From Eudorina sp. 2006-703-Eu-15 (Eukaryota > Chlorophyta > Chlorophyceae > Chlamydomonadales > Volvocaceae): a stretch of DNA of 64,000 nt. The stretch is from contig BDSI01000034.1 of assembly GCA_003117195.1 (NCBI GenBank), positions 124,001 through 188,000 of the forward strand, given 5' to 3'. The notes under the pieces are model-generated. The model worked only from the letters and a program-made list of their open reading frames with translations, did no database searches and was not told the origin of the DNA. This document shows positions 24,901 through 37,700 of the stretch, one piece after another. The position numbers were made by a program, and so were the translations under genes. Every line of letters starts with the position of its first letter. Within the stretch, counting starts at the first letter, position 1.

Positions 24901-27900
24901 GCGTTGTCATCGCAACTGCGTGATGTGTGATAAGCTGATGTGTGGTAACCCACCGGCCCCGAATCCTACCGCGCCACCGGACCTTCCGCGCTCCGCCCTG
25001 CCACACACCGCAGACTGGATCCATTGGCGCTGCTGGGGCTGCCGCCGGTGCCGCCGCTGTCCGCCCTCTTCAACCCGCTGGACCTCAGCTTCCGGGTGGG
25101 TCACCGTCCCGTGGAGGTGGAGGAGGAGCAGGGGGGAGGAGGAGGTGGAGGGAGGCGGAGGGAGGAGGGGGAAGGGAAGGGGGAAGGAGGGGGAAGGGAA
25201 GGGGGATTCGCGACAACAACAAGCCCCGGAACGGACCCGGACGAACCCGGCACATACACATCGAAGAAGGGGAATGATACCGCGAAGTGGGACCTGCAAG
25301 GAGAGGAAAGGAAAGGGACCCGCGCAACACTGCCCCTGTAGGGACGGACCCAAGACGCTCGCGTGAACGGCTCGCGGCGTGAAGCCGAAGCCGGTTTGGT
25401 GCTCTCAGCCTCTCACCCGGAATACGTAGTGTACTGCCCGATTGTTATCCAGCACTTCTCCTGGTCAGGTGCGCCGCATGCGTACCACCACCGACAGGGC
25501 CCGGCCGCCAGTCGCCCGGCCGCCCCCGGTCCTGCTGCGCTCCTATCCCCGTTCCCTCCCTCCCGTCCTCCCGCCCTCCGCAGGCTCCTGCCAACGCGTC
25601 GGTGCTGCACTGGGGCGGACGACTGCTGGCCTTCACAGAGGTACAGAGGGCTGAGGCTGGGGGCTGGGATTAAGGCACGCGCTGCGTGGTACGGCATTGT
25701 ACGACCGCGGCCCCGGGGGCCCGCGGGTTGCTGTCCCGGGGAGTGACTGTTGTAGGTCTAGCTGTTAAATGTAAACGGTTTCAGACCGGTTTCGCTCCGG
25801 TAAGCTTAGGATTCAGTGAGAGAACAACGTGTGTGCAATGTATTCAGGTTCTCCTCGTCCTAGCTCCCTTCCGAGGGGTTAGCCTCGTTGCTAAGAAGGC
25901 CGAAACGACTTCCGTACAGTTTCCATTCGATTGTAACCACCATAGGGTCCCTCGTAGCGGCGCCTCGTGGCGATACCGCTTCATGCTATACCGATTGAGC
26001 ATGCGTACTATTCTTACAGAATATTCAGTTTCCTTTCGCGTTCCTTAGGTCGCACAGCGACTAAGTACTCGCGCTGCAACAGTGACAGAGGGATGAGCGG
26101 AGGGGTAGGCACCTATCTGGGTACAAGGGAGGGTTTCCGTTGATGGTGATTCCGAACGGACATGTGCGTAAGGGGCTGCGGCCAATGGTCCGGATTTGGG
26201 AACACGGCGTCGCTGGCGCGGCTGCGTGGCGGAAGTGGTCGAGCCAGGGAGTTACGGAGGGGCAGGGGGAAAACAAGCATAAGCAACCAAAGCCCCGACG
26301 GGCGCTACCGGTCATGAGGTGTGTACGCGCGGGCGGGCGAACAACTTTGTCGCAAAGGACAACCAGGCAACGAGCGCGTTGGACCGGAACTTCCATTCCT
26401 TATTCCTTATCGCCCCCAAAAGGGTGCTGTTCGAGGCCACAACTCGGACCGCTGGTTTTATTGTCTAATTCCAGCTGGGGCAGGCTGGCGGCAGCTGGGG
26501 CGAGGTCAGCATGGCTGTGAGTAGCGACATGGGTTCGAACCCAGGCATTCCTAGCGGTGCACATTCCCGAGTGCGGTGCGTCCCGGAATGCTGCTGCGAC
26601 GCAGGGAGGGTCGCTGCCGTACGAGTTGAACAAGCTGTCCCTGGAGACGGTGGGCCTGTACGACGTGGCGGGCGCCATGGCGGACATCGGCCGGCTGGTG
26701 GGCGGGTACAAGATCGCGCCCGCCCCGCTGTCCTCATCCCACGTGCCGGGCCTCGCAGGCAGGTTGCAATCGTTGGTGATCCCTTGGCCCCTCACCTGTT
26801 CCCTCCGCTGTGATGATCACGTGCCGCGAACGAACCTGTGCTGTTGGGCTCACGGGAATCGCCGGGGCTGCTGGATGGCATATTGACGGGGCAAAGCATA
26901 CTGGGTTTTTGCCATCGCATCAGAGAAGCCCGACCAGCGTACGGTTAGGTCCTTGCGCGCGTCGCGACGCTCCGAAACCGCAACAGGAATGCGCCACATT
27001 CCCACCCACGCCTGTGCCCCCCTTCCCACGTCAACCCCATCCCCTCGGCCCCCCTGCTTGGGTCGCCTTTCCGCGTGGGCGTGCGGCGCGGCTCGCAGGG
27101 CCGGGCAGCGGCGGCAGCAGCCCGCAGCGGCTGGTGCTGATGGGGGCGGCTCAGAGCGGTCCGGACGCGCTGCTGCGGTGGGTGGAGGTCGGCGAGGACG
27201 GCGCCGCGGCGGGCCCCGCCACCACCTACCGGATGTCGGGCGCCCTGGCCCAGGGGCTGACGGACTTTTGGGTGACGGACCGCTACTATGTGGTGGTGCA
27301 GGTAGGGGCGGGGGTGCGATTGAGTGTGGTCTTGGGGTCTTGGGGCGGGAAACCGGTTGCCGGCTGGGAGCGGGATGCAGGCGGGCGAGGCCTGCCAGTT
27401 GCGGAAGATCGTGTTTTTGCTTTGTTGTGTTGGCTTGCTTCGTTGGCGTGTGTTTTGGATTTTGCTTTCCAGCGCGCATAGCACGTCCAGACTGCCGAGA
27501 TGTAGGGAGGTCTGGAGGCCCTCCGGCCCCGCGTTGTCTGTCACCCAAGACGGCGGACCCGCAGATGGCCCGTCCAACCCGCGGCGCGGTTGTCGAGTCG
27601 GGCGACAACGAGTGGCGGCGACTTGTCCCAAAGGCACTGACGGAGTCGAGTGTCCGGGGGATGTCGGGCATCTGAAGTACCCTGTCGTTCCTCCCACGTC
27701 CGAAGCTCCGACCCCTTCCTTGCCTAACAACAAGCCCGCTAGAAGGCAGCAACGGACCTCCCCAAGGCGCCCGGCAAACAAAGCTCTGAGGTCTTTTTGA
27801 ATCCCCGTGCGCTAGCACCACCTCCAGAGTCCCAGCCCACGTTGCCCGCGACCGTCGGTGCCGTACATCGAGCCTGCCGTACAACCACCGGCGTACCGTC

Positions 27901-30245
27901 GTCTCCACATCCCATGTGGTCACCCGCCAGCCGCCACCCCTTCGGCCGGCCCCTCCTCCCCCCTCCCCCAGGCCCCGCTGGACTTCAACCCGCAGCGTTT
28001 CGCGACCGAGGCCACCCTGGGCGTCGCGTCCTTCGCCGAGTGCTTCGACTGGGACGCGGGGCGGCCCTCCCGAGTGCTCTTGGTGCCCCGCCCGCTGCCG
28101 CAGCCACCCGCGGCCGCCCGCGTCCCCGCCCACTCGCCGACCGCCAGTTCCGCCGCCGCGGCCGCCAACAGCGGGCGGGGGCGCATCGGCAGCAGCGCGC
28201 CCGTCGTGTGGCCGCCCAAAGGTGCGCCTTACCCAGCGCCCTCCACATGACCCAGTTCCTTCCACGTGACGTCTTTGAAGATGCCCCCGGAGAGTGCCTC
28301 ACGGCCCGCGCCGGCTGAATGCGGCGCCTGTGACATTGCCGTACGTCTGTGCCATTGCCTGCACCTCCTGTACGCGTATGTACGAATATGTACGGTACGC
28401 CGGGGAACCCCGGGCCGCTGCTGCAGGTCCGACGGCGATTGTGGTGGACGCGCCGCCGCTACTGCCGATTTCTTGTGTGGGCTGCTACAGCCTCGGGCTG
28501 CGCGGCCAGGTGCTGGTGTTCGACGCAATATGCCAGCAGGTACGACCACGGCTGCGGCCTGGGTTGGGAGGGAAGCCGTACGGTGGCGGCCATCGTCGTC
28601 GCCATTCCGCCACCGCAGGCTGCCCATTATGGGCCGCGCGCTTTTCCATGCAGCTCTTCCTTACTTGCCCCGAGTGGGACAAGTGTCTAGGGTGGCGCCA
28701 CAACTGCATTATGCCGTGAAGGGGCAGCGGCCGGGAGCCTGTGCTGGTGGTCCACTGGTGTGCTTTCGCCTGTCCACACTTCCCACACTGCTTGAGAGTC
28801 CCAACCGGAACATCTATTACCGCACCACCCTTCCCTTTTCTGCCAAACAAGCACACACATACACACACATTCTTGTTTCTCCTTAAACACACACCTCCTC
28901 CCGAGCAAGTCCCCGACCGACCGCCTGCATGCATGCCTCCCCGCAGGGCTTGTCCGGGACGGGTGGAGGCACGCTGGAATCGTTGGATCCGCGAGCGCAC
29001 TGGTAGGGGTCGGGAGTGGGACAGGGGCAGGGACACGGGGACAGGGATCGACACGCCCGCCGGGGCGTGCATGCTGGCAGCTGGTTGTTCCTAGTACTGT
29101 AGCGGGGGCCGGGGAGGAGGAGTCCGGGTTGCAGGCGTGGGTCCAGGTGGGTCGCGAATGTGGATCGCAATGACTGGTTCCGGGGTGCGAGCCCCCATGA
29201 CGCCGGGGAGCGATGCCCCTGGAGTGGGTTGGGCTCCGGCCTCCGGGCCAACAACACGGGCGGGTGGCCCTGTTCCACGCCGGCCTGCGCTGCTGCATCG
29301 CCCGTCCTCCTCTGACAACCCTCCGCCCCCCTTCCGTGCCCCCTCCGTCCCCGCCCCGTCAGGCTCCAGCCCAAGCCCGAGCTGACTCGTCTCGTGGTCG
29401 ACCTCCACTCGCGCACCGCCACCGCAAGAGTGCTCTCGCAACGGGCTGCGTCGGCGGCGACCACCGCCGCGGCCGCCACCGCCGCGGCCGGCAGCGCCGC
29501 CGCTGCAGCCGCATCCGCATCCGGCGGTGGCCCCGCCTGGCTGGCCCCCGTCGGCCACGGCGCCAGCTTCGTGGGCGGCTACCACTACCTGTACGCCTCG
29601 GCCAGCGCCACGGAAACGGCGGAGGGCTGGGCGCCGTCGCAGGTGCTGCTAAAGCTGGCCGTGCCGCCGGAGCATGGCGTCACGGCGGAGGATGCAGCCG
29701 GCGGCAGCAGAAGCCGCGTGGCGCGCCGTCGGGGTGTCGGAGCTGAGGTGTGGAGTCCGGGCGACCGCGCCTTTGTGGGGCCGCCTGTCTTTGTTCCGCG
29801 CAGGCCGCGTGACGCGGGGACCGGTGGGCAAGCCGATGGGGCGGCACTGACCGAGGAGATGGCGGAGGCGATACCCGCGAGCCGGCAGAACGGCGGGGGT
29901 GCGTCGCCGCTGCCGCCCCTGGAGTCCGAGGTGGAGGCCGCGGCGCGCCGCGCGGGTGCGGCGGCGGCGGCGCGGCGGCTGCAGGACGAGCAGGAGGGCT
30001 GGCTGTTGGTGATGGTGCACGACGCGGAGGCGATGGTGGCGGAGCTGTGCGTGCTGGACGCGCGGGATGTGACCCGTGGGCCAGTGGCGGTGATCAGCCT
30101 GCCGCACCACCTGCCGCACGTGCGCCACGGGTGCTTCACTCGGTCGTACTGCGGTCCGGGCCTGGCGGCGCCGCCGGGATGGCGGCCGCGGGCCGCCGCA
30201 ACACCTGCGACCGCCAACCCGCCAGCGAGGGGCGCCGCAACGTGA
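21913..30245 (+). CDS. Carotenoid cleavage dioxygenase-like protein lacking two Fe-ligand histidines
   Basis: RPE65/CCD family beta-propeller. Thirteen exons: 21913-22207, 22861-22901, 23245-23391, 23753-23836, 24068-24483, 25014-25095, 25584-25640, 26605-26758, 27099-27301, 27972-28221, 28427-28539, 28947-29002, 29363-30245. All phases close, giving 926 residues; the exon-8 donor is GC. Family landmarks in order: RGTLFLIGPG and DGDGM (exon 3), FRNRYVRT (exon 4), NASVLHWGGRLLAFTE (exon 7), SLETVGLYD (exon 8), RLVLMGAAQ and DFWVTDRYYVVV (exon 9), FDPxR-like DFNPQRF (exon 10), a strand corresponding to the FHxxNAxE region (exon 11), WLLVMVHDAEAM, VLDARD and HGCF (exon 13). His420 (SSSH) and His888 (HGCF) match iron ligands, but the HDF position is Thr480 and the FHxxNA position is Ser592. 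Exon 5 inserts about 120 Gln/Ala-rich residues. Start uncertain: ATG 21913 or 22075, the latter giving a transit-like Arg/Ser/Ala-rich N-terminus. Confidence 0.85.
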
Positions 30246-31410
30246 CTTGTAACGACCGATTCGTTGATAAACCACGTTGATGGAGGCGGTGGGCTGTCGC
30301 AGCGAGCATTCTCGCGTCGCGTCTTGACGGGTTTTACGTCGGGAGAGCATCTCCTGTCTGACGCATACCTGTACGGCATACCGTACCGTACGTACATGAT
30401 AATGGCGTGTGTCGTCCCAAGTGGGTGACTGGTTTTCCTGACTGACTTTCATATTTTGATATATTGAACGTGCGCGCGCGCAGCCCAGTATCAGCTTGCG
30501 GGCGAGCATAAGCACGACGACACGGCACGATAGCACATCCGCGCAGGCGGCCACCCGCATGGCCGGCTGCGGCAATTGTCCGGCACGACGGTAGGGTCCG
30601 ACGGCCGTCGTGACCGTGGCCTCCCTCCCCATCTGTCAGGAGCCCTCCCTGGACATGGTTCGGTTCTTCAGAGGAAGACAGCGTTAACCTGCTGATGTCG
30701 CCACACCGTATGCTGGGCCTTGTGTTTCTGAGTTAAGGTCTTGAACCCCGCGTGTGGTTGGAGAAGACCGCTTTTTTCCCCGAGCAATTGAGCTTGGGCC
30801 CGTGACAACCTCACCAACAGGCCACTCCCTACCCGATGTCGAGCGTCGACGCATCCTCGGGACCCCCGGGACAGGGTGTTTGTTCCCCGCCACCCTTTTC
30901 TTGAGGAACGGCGGTCGTTTTCCTTTGCTCGCGAGTTTGTCATTGCTGAGAAAGTGTTGTTAGTAATTCATGTGCGACGGCCTCACCCTTGCTGCCCAGC
31001 CTCGTCCACTGTTACGTACGGCGGTGCGCAGTCGCGCGGTCGGCCCATGTACGAGCATTGTACGGCGCAACGGTGACGGATGACTGGACGAGGCTGGGCG
31101 GGTGTTGTTGTTACTAGTTGCCCGAGCGAGGTGACTGATGACGTAGTTGATGACGTGTTGCGGACGCGATGACGTTTTAATTGGAACCGCTTGGAACGCG
31201 GCCTGCTGCTGCGGCTGTTGCACGAGAAGTGAGGTGTGGTGTGGGGAGCTGCTGACAATAATGTCATTTATTCATCCAACAACACCGATCACCACCAGCT
31301 GCCGCCAGGTGGCGCTTGTGTGCCCGGGGAGGGCGTTTGTTACCGTACCGCACTCATGTAAGCACACAAACGAAAAATGAGATTCTGATAGGGATTGTAC
31401 CTGAAGGTAA

Positions 31411-31520
31411 TGTAATCGTTACAAGGTGGACCCGGCCCAGATAGCTCGTAGGTGCCTCGTCTCATCAACCCCTACCAAGGACTGCGCACCCATCCTCCAT
31501 CACCGGGGGGGGGTCATGCC
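31411..31520. repeat. Interspersed repeat R2, copy A
   Basis: About 110 bp shared with 52489-52660: CGTTACAAGGTGGACC, GGCCCAGATA, CTCATCAACCCCTAC, CAAGGACTGCGCACCCATCC and GGTCATGCC in the same order. Reversed, it ends in GGTCCACCTTGTAACG, like R1. Confidence 0.8.
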
Positions 31521-33735
31521 GCCATACCGGCCAACACACCAGGTTGCCAGCGCGCCAGGATTGCCTCTCCTGGAAAGCGCGCCAGACCCGCCGAATCACA
31601 CGGCGGGGAGGGAGCCAGCGTTGAGGTGTAGTGCCTGCCGGTGCTGCAAAGTGACGGCAGACGGGGTGGCTGTCTTCTTAACAGATCATGCAAGTGCGGG
31701 ATATGGCTCGCTCGAGCAGCACTGAACAGACTGGTTGGAAGGCGGATCACAGTGGCAGGATCGGCGAGAAGGGCCCCACAGAATGGTCACAGGCACTACA
31801 GCTGCAGGGAGGCCCCGGGGAAACGCAAGGCTCAAAATCGACCCAGATGACCAGACGTCGTCATATCAGGCACTACCACGGCATTATCGCGAGAGTGTGA
31901 GGAGGTGTGAGCGACAGCGGAGACACTGAACATGGGAAATGATGGCAAACGCCAGTCGTGAACGTACATGGCAACATAGCCTGGACGAGCTACTCTGCGG
32001 CCCCGCTTCTGTCCATAGCACCTGAGTCCATGCTGTTCGCCGGACGGCACCGCTGCATGCGGGTCTGCCTGTCGGGAGCTCGGGACTCGTTGGGGCGGCT
32101 GGCATGTTCAAGTGGAGTGCAGGCGAAGCCTGTGGCTGCCCGCCTTGGTGCTTGAGAACTCCTGGCAAGCCCGTGCTTGGGAGAGGCGCATATAGATGGG
32201 CACGGCAATCTCTCACATTCGTGAATGCAAGTTCGGCCGCAGTCAGTCATGGAGCGCAGAGCCGTCAGAAATAACTTGTTATTTTAGGCCTTGCCCAAAA
32301 TGCGGTTTGTGGCGCAAGGTGAGACAGACTGGCTCAGGAGGGGCGGTTGTGTTGGTTGGCTGGTGCTCCGGTCGGGTCGTTAGGCTAGGTACGGCACTCG
32401 GCCGAGCGGGTGAGCCTCGCAGTTTGTTCGGCCTGTGCTTCCCTATTACTCGTCGTTTTCCGCCTTCGCAGACCAGCAAAAATAGTAGCGGCATCACTTC
32501 TGGTGCAGTAAAGGGCCGCTGATTGGGCGCCGCTCAGCAACAGAGACAGCGGCCTGCAGACCCGCGAGTTGTTTGTTGCCCGCCCCCCCCCCTCGTTCTT
32601 CGCGCCGCGTGTGCGTTTGTATTTCGTGCGATAGGTGTCTGTCCTTGGGGTTCGTGCGCCTTAGGTTAGGCCGGTCCCGGTGCGGGGGAGGTTTTGCCTT
32701 GACTCTGGTTCCCTTTTGCCTCCCCCTACGCCAGCCTGGGCCCGATCTCGCTCGAGGGAATCAGAGGTGGCGCACGTGTCTGTTGGTCGGCCGTTGGGGT
32801 TGTCAATGCGCTGTCTGTGGCTGGGTCCTGTGGCCTTCGATGGCTCCTCCTGCGCGTTTCGGAGGAACGTTGCTCTTGCCTCGCTTGGGGGTGTGTGCTG
32901 TGCCGCAGGCTGAGGCAGTTGAGAGCTTTACGCGGCAGAGCGTTAGGCTGCCACGCACGTGCCAGCAGAGAGAGAAAGGGTAGTAGCGCTGAAATATAGC
33001 GCTCAGCTGGCGTGCGGTCTCGGCGGCGTGTGCCTTACCCCCTTTTCCTGTTTCACCTCCTAAGCTAGGGCAGAGGCTTGGCGGTTGGTTGCGGTTAAGG
33101 CTTAGGTTTCCGTGCAAACGTCGAACGAACGAGTGTACGCGTGTACGTGCGAACGGGGTTGTGTAATTGGGGTTCGGGGATAATACTGCCTGTCAAACCG
33201 CAGCAGGACACAAAAGCGGGTATGGTCGATCCGTGTCGATCTGGGGCTTGGGCAGCAAAACATGATGAACGCGGCGGACTGGAAGGCCAGTAGGATATCC
33301 GCGAAACGTGGACAGTCATGGATGGAGTGATTATCTGTCATGTGAATGAGACGGGTGCATGACTCAATTACTAGCGCGTGTGTGATCTGCTTTTCATGGC
33401 TAGGAAGGGCCGGGCCGTGCCTGGCGCGAGCTGGCGTCGCCTCGTGTGCTTTCGGTAGCCCTCCCGGTGGCCAAGAATACCATCTGATATGCCCAACGTG
33501 CCAATGATACGGTACTCGATGCACGAATGCTGATGCTCGAGTTCATACGCGCACACAGGGTTTAAGTGCAGTATGAGGGAGTGCGCGTGCAATGCCGCGC
33601 TCGGCTAACTCAGATTGTGCGCTTCCAGTGCTGCAGCATCATCGGGAAGGAGGTGTAGGGTAAATCATTATTCATACTGGCAGTAAACTTGTGTACGGAC
33701 AGTCGTACACCATTATCACTAGATAATATTACTAA

Positions 33736-33955
33736 GGATGTTACAGCGGACCCCGCGGGTCATCAGTGACAGCCGAAGCTTCCTCACCATACACTGCATA
33801 AACATAACTGCGCCACCATGGCGCACCGGACAGGCTCCACAAGTCCACCAAAACACTGAACGTGCCCACACTACCAGGGAACCACCCCGTTCCTGAGAAC
33901 AACCACAGCCAGGGATAAAGCCCGCTCAGGGGGAGTTGGCCACCAGGGCGCCCCT
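33736..33955 (-). repeat. R1 repeat, 220-bp copy
   Basis: Reverse copy starting GGATGTTACAGCGGACCCC and collinear with the right-hand 220 bp of the two long copies, through the GGAACCACCCCGTTCCTGAG and CTCAGGGGGAGTTGGCCACC boxes. Similarity stops near 33955, so it is 5'-truncated. Confidence 0.85.
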
Positions 33956-34239
33956 GCTCAATATTACCATGGAGGGTAAGGATTGTGACAACAGGCACAT
34001 CAAAATGCCATTCGCAGCCGGCACGGCCGTCACAGACACGGCCGTCACAGCAACACCACGGAACCAACGCAACCGCCCAATGTGCGCATCAGCACCTGCA
34101 CGCGCTTCAGCATTCCGCGTTAGGCCCATGGCCGTACGTGAGGTGGCCCTGATGTATGTAAGGCGTTGTTCGAAAAGGAAAAAGCACCACAAACAACGAT
34201 CGCTATCATACGTCGTTTTGATACCTGGAGCCTTTTAGC

Positions 34240-34515
34240 ATGTCAGCGCGCGAGACCACCCTTCACCCACACGTACCACGAGGGAGGAAAAGACATCTGC
34301 TGTTCACAGGTTTCGTGCCTGAGCGTGTCTCGGTCGTTCAGCCGGAAGACTCGAGCCTCACCCTGGACAACACCGAACTGACAGAGGAAACCCCGCTGCG
34401 TGGCCGCCGGTGTCTCCAGATCGCCAAAACATCGCAACAATTCTTCCGCGACAGATTTCACGGCATTGTCCTCGCGGCACCTGAGGCACTGGACAACATC
34501 TTTCCGAGCTCCTAA
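34240..34515 (+). CDS. Possible small ORF or retroelement remnant
   Basis: An ATG-started 91-codon frame, hydrophilic, with balanced amino acid use unlike the Gly/Ala/Arg-biased chance frames nearby (for example LTLDNTELTEETPLRGRRC and APEALDNIFPSS before the stop). No homologue is recognised. It lies 285 bp beyond the truncated end of a reverse R1 copy, so it may be a piece of a mobile element rather than a host gene. Confidence 0.25.
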   Translation: MSARETTLHPHVPRGRKRHLLFTGFVPERVSVVQPEDSSLTLDNTELTEETPLRGRRCLQIAKTSQQFFRDRFHGIVLAAPEALDNIFPSS

Positions 34516-34704
34516 CAGTCAACGTCGATCGGAGATGCGGGGTACATGCTGACGTGGCGGCCAGGACAGCGCTCCTCAATCACAACCCGAGATACAGCCG
34601 TTTGAAACCAATCTGGACCTCCTCACAAGACACTGACCATCGTCAACGTCAAAATGCCGCGCCCGTTCCCAGTCATGCGACATCTGTTTGAACGCAGAGG
34701 ACTT

Positions 34705-37700
34705 TCAGCTGTAGTAGTTCATTCCCGACTGAGGCGGCCCCTGCTGTGGTACACCGTACATGGGCTGCTGCTGCTGCGGGGCCGCGCCGTAACCTTGCAT
34801 GGAGGCCTGCTGCGCCTGTGGCCCTGACGACGACGCCGGTGCAGCGGGCCCGCCAGCGTAGAGCGGCGCCGGAGCAGGCGCAGACGCCGGCTGTTGCTGC
34901 GAGGGCGGCGGTGCCTGCAGGCAGACGGCGATGGCGCGGACTGGTGACTTTGCCACCATAAAAACACGATTGCCGACCGCGGACCTCAAGACTTTGGATC
35001 CCCCGGGTCGACCAGATTTAGTCTTCACTTTGAATCATAGGTCAAAAACTGTTGTCACATGAAAGGGGGTGTTGTCACATCAAGACCAGGAATCTTGCAG
35101 GTTGGCAACGTCACCCGGACTTGCCTGGTAGTAATTGTAACCGTTGTAGCCGCCATAGGCCGACTGCTGCTCCTGTGCTGGCGCTTGCTGATAAGATACC
35201 TGCTGTTGCTGCGGCTGGCCGGGCGCCGAGGGAGCTGGCGCGCCGTAGGCCCCATACTGCTGTTGCTGCTGCGGTTGCTGTTGCTGCGGCTGTTGGTAGG
35301 ACGACGGCGGCGGCGGCTGACCGTATGGACCGGGAGCCTGCCCTGGCGGCGGTGCGCCTTGCGGCTGCGAGTTGTACGGGTTCTGATAGGAACCGTAACC
35401 ACCACCTGCCGCCGCGCCTGCCGGCGGCTTGCCCTGGCCACCGGGCGGTGCCGCCGGGCCCGAGAATCCGATGCCGCCGTGGTCGTGGCTGCCCGGGGGC
35501 TTAGCACCTGGGTTCCGCAAGCGTAAGCACCGCGTTACAGGCAACAGCAAAACAATACATGAATGTTGAGTGCAGTGGATGGCAAGATGATGCCCAAGAG
35601 GTTGTTTCCACGAGATGATATGCCCAACAAGGTCGCCAGGTTGCGTTTCATCAGTTCCGCAGCTTATTGACCGCCGCTGTGGAGATCCTCGACGAACGTG
35701 TCATGCCGCACCTGCCGCGGGTGGCGCAGTGCCGCCGTCCACATGCGACATGGCCGCCGCGCCCGAGTCTCCAATCGTGTGCAGCTCGCCGCCGCGTACA
35801 AACCCGGCCCCTTGACGCTGCCCGGCAGACGGCATCTGGGACGCGTCCAGCTTGGGCGGGGCGTTGGGGTTCGGGTTGAACCTGTCCGAAGGCTGGCCTG
35901 AAGCGACGAACAAAAGAGGCATCAACCGGCGAAAGCGGAGCAGTCGTAATCATGCAATCTTGCTACTTGCAAAGCCGCCTCAACCCGTAATATCCATTGC
36001 AGATTAGCGGACGCCCGCGCCCTTCCAGACAAACCTGAATGATCTCCGCAACTCGGATGCGAAATCTCAGCAACTCCGATGCGACGAACACTTTCCAAGT
36101 GCGCTGTCTCGACATGACGGATGATTACAGTCGAGATGCAACGCGCAGGGCCTGATGACTACAGTTTCTAAACCCTAAACCCTACATTATATACCATGTT
36201 ACGTGCATAGACACGATGAACGTACCCGTCATAGCACGCTTTGCAGGCGGCGGAACGTGGTGGAACGACTCGCCGCCGTCCCGCTTCATGCCCCCCGGCG
36301 CGCCGTATGCACCAGGTGGCGGATAGTTGTAGTGTGGGGGTCCGCCCATTGGCGGCGGCGGCCCCATTCCGGACGGTGGTGGCGGCGGCGGCCCGCCCAT
36401 GGGGCCCGGCGGTGGGGGGCCTACCGGTGGTGGCCGAGGCGGCGGCGGCTGCATGTAGCCCGGCGGCGGTGGCGGCCCGAAGAAGGGATCGGAAACCAGC
36501 ATGTGGGTCAGCCGCGGTGCGTTTCCCTGCATGGCGAATCGGGACGGCATCCGTTTGGTCTGTAGTTGCTAGAAAACAGATCACATGACGCCTAGCTCGC
36601 AAATTACACATCCAAGCCCCTAAAGCTCACACATCGCTTAGCCTGATGCACGGGACCCAACTCGCGGAGACCCTTGTCGCTCCTTCTCGCGCTGGCATCT
36701 CGTCTTCGTGCAAGTTACCGCGATTCTGTCGCCCAACACTCAGCATTGTGGTGCGAGCACAAGTATTAGTGACCATGGCCACGCACCGTGGCAAGGATCA
36801 GGTTTTCCGCCTCCGCCAAGCGGTTCTTGAGCAGACGACGCAGGTCCTCGTACTCGCCCCGCAGCGCGAGCAGCCGGTGGCCCTGCGCCCAAGAAGACAA
36901 CCAGCAAACGAGCCGCAATTTCGCAATCCAAATATCTCGGTGAAAACTACGCTCCGTCCCTTTGTCGTCTCATAGACGTCTCCCCCTCTAATTCCCCATA
37001 TGCGGGTAAGAGAATTACCAGAATGCTCCGCCAAGCACGCCCGGCTGCCTATGCAAGGCGCACGGTAATCCAGGAACACCCCCCTTGCCAGCTTGACGAA
37101 GTGTGAGGCAAGCCGTAACCAGCTCATGAGCCCCATAATCCCCGCGGACCTGCATGTCCTCTTTGCTGTGTGGCGGCGGGAATCGCGCCGCGTTCTCCAG
37201 CAGCAGCGGACCGGGCGGTGGGCCCTTGTGGCCCGAGCGCATCTCCTCACTGAAGCCTTCCACCACCTCCTGCGAAAGCCATTACGCGTAGGAGAAACAC
37301 ACACGTGGCCGTCAAGACACCTTGGGGACTTCAGCCTTATTCACCTCGCGATAAGCAGGAGGCAAGCGCGTTCCAGCACATCATGCATGTGGATATCAGA
37401 AGCAACTGCGCACCATGCACGGACGGCAGTGCCTCTTCCAATTTGGCATGGCACAGTACACGAGCGGAAATTCGAGACCCAGTGTGTCAAGAAGGCCTAG
37501 TGTGCATCTCCAAATTTCCGGACAACGTGACGAATTTCTGGACAACACGTTTGCCATTTGCTCACCTCATTACGGGCCCAGTCGAGGACCACCGGCTTCA
37601 GGCCACTGCCCACGAGGAACGGGCGCTGGCGGGTGGCCTGCATTGAATTTTAAAGGCGCAATAAAACGCAGTGATCGGCAGCCCAACTTCCGTACAGAAA

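Larger units (their letters stand above)
30246..34704. other. Gene-poor region with repeat copies
   Basis: No multi-exon gene was recognised in about 4.4 kb. It contains an R2 repeat copy (31411-31520), a reverse R1 copy (33736-33955) and a 91-codon ORF of coding-like composition (34240-34515). Words of the GTACGG/CCGTAC type cluster at 30361-30400. The stretch 32570-33120 is open on several frames without protein-like features. Confidence 0.5.

Noticed and set aside
26530..26543. TGGGTTCGAACCCA, resembling a tRNA T-arm
   Set aside because: No matching acceptor stem, anticodon or D-arm upstream; it is a simple palindrome inside a CCD-like intron.
26850..28265. 471-codon minus-strand ORF
   Set aside because: Antisense to CCD-like exons 9 and 10 and their introns; Arg/Pro/Gly-biased, no motif.
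32573..32983. 136-codon plus-strand ORF
   Set aside because: Cys/Arg/Leu-rich, no motif, competing frames on both strands equally open.
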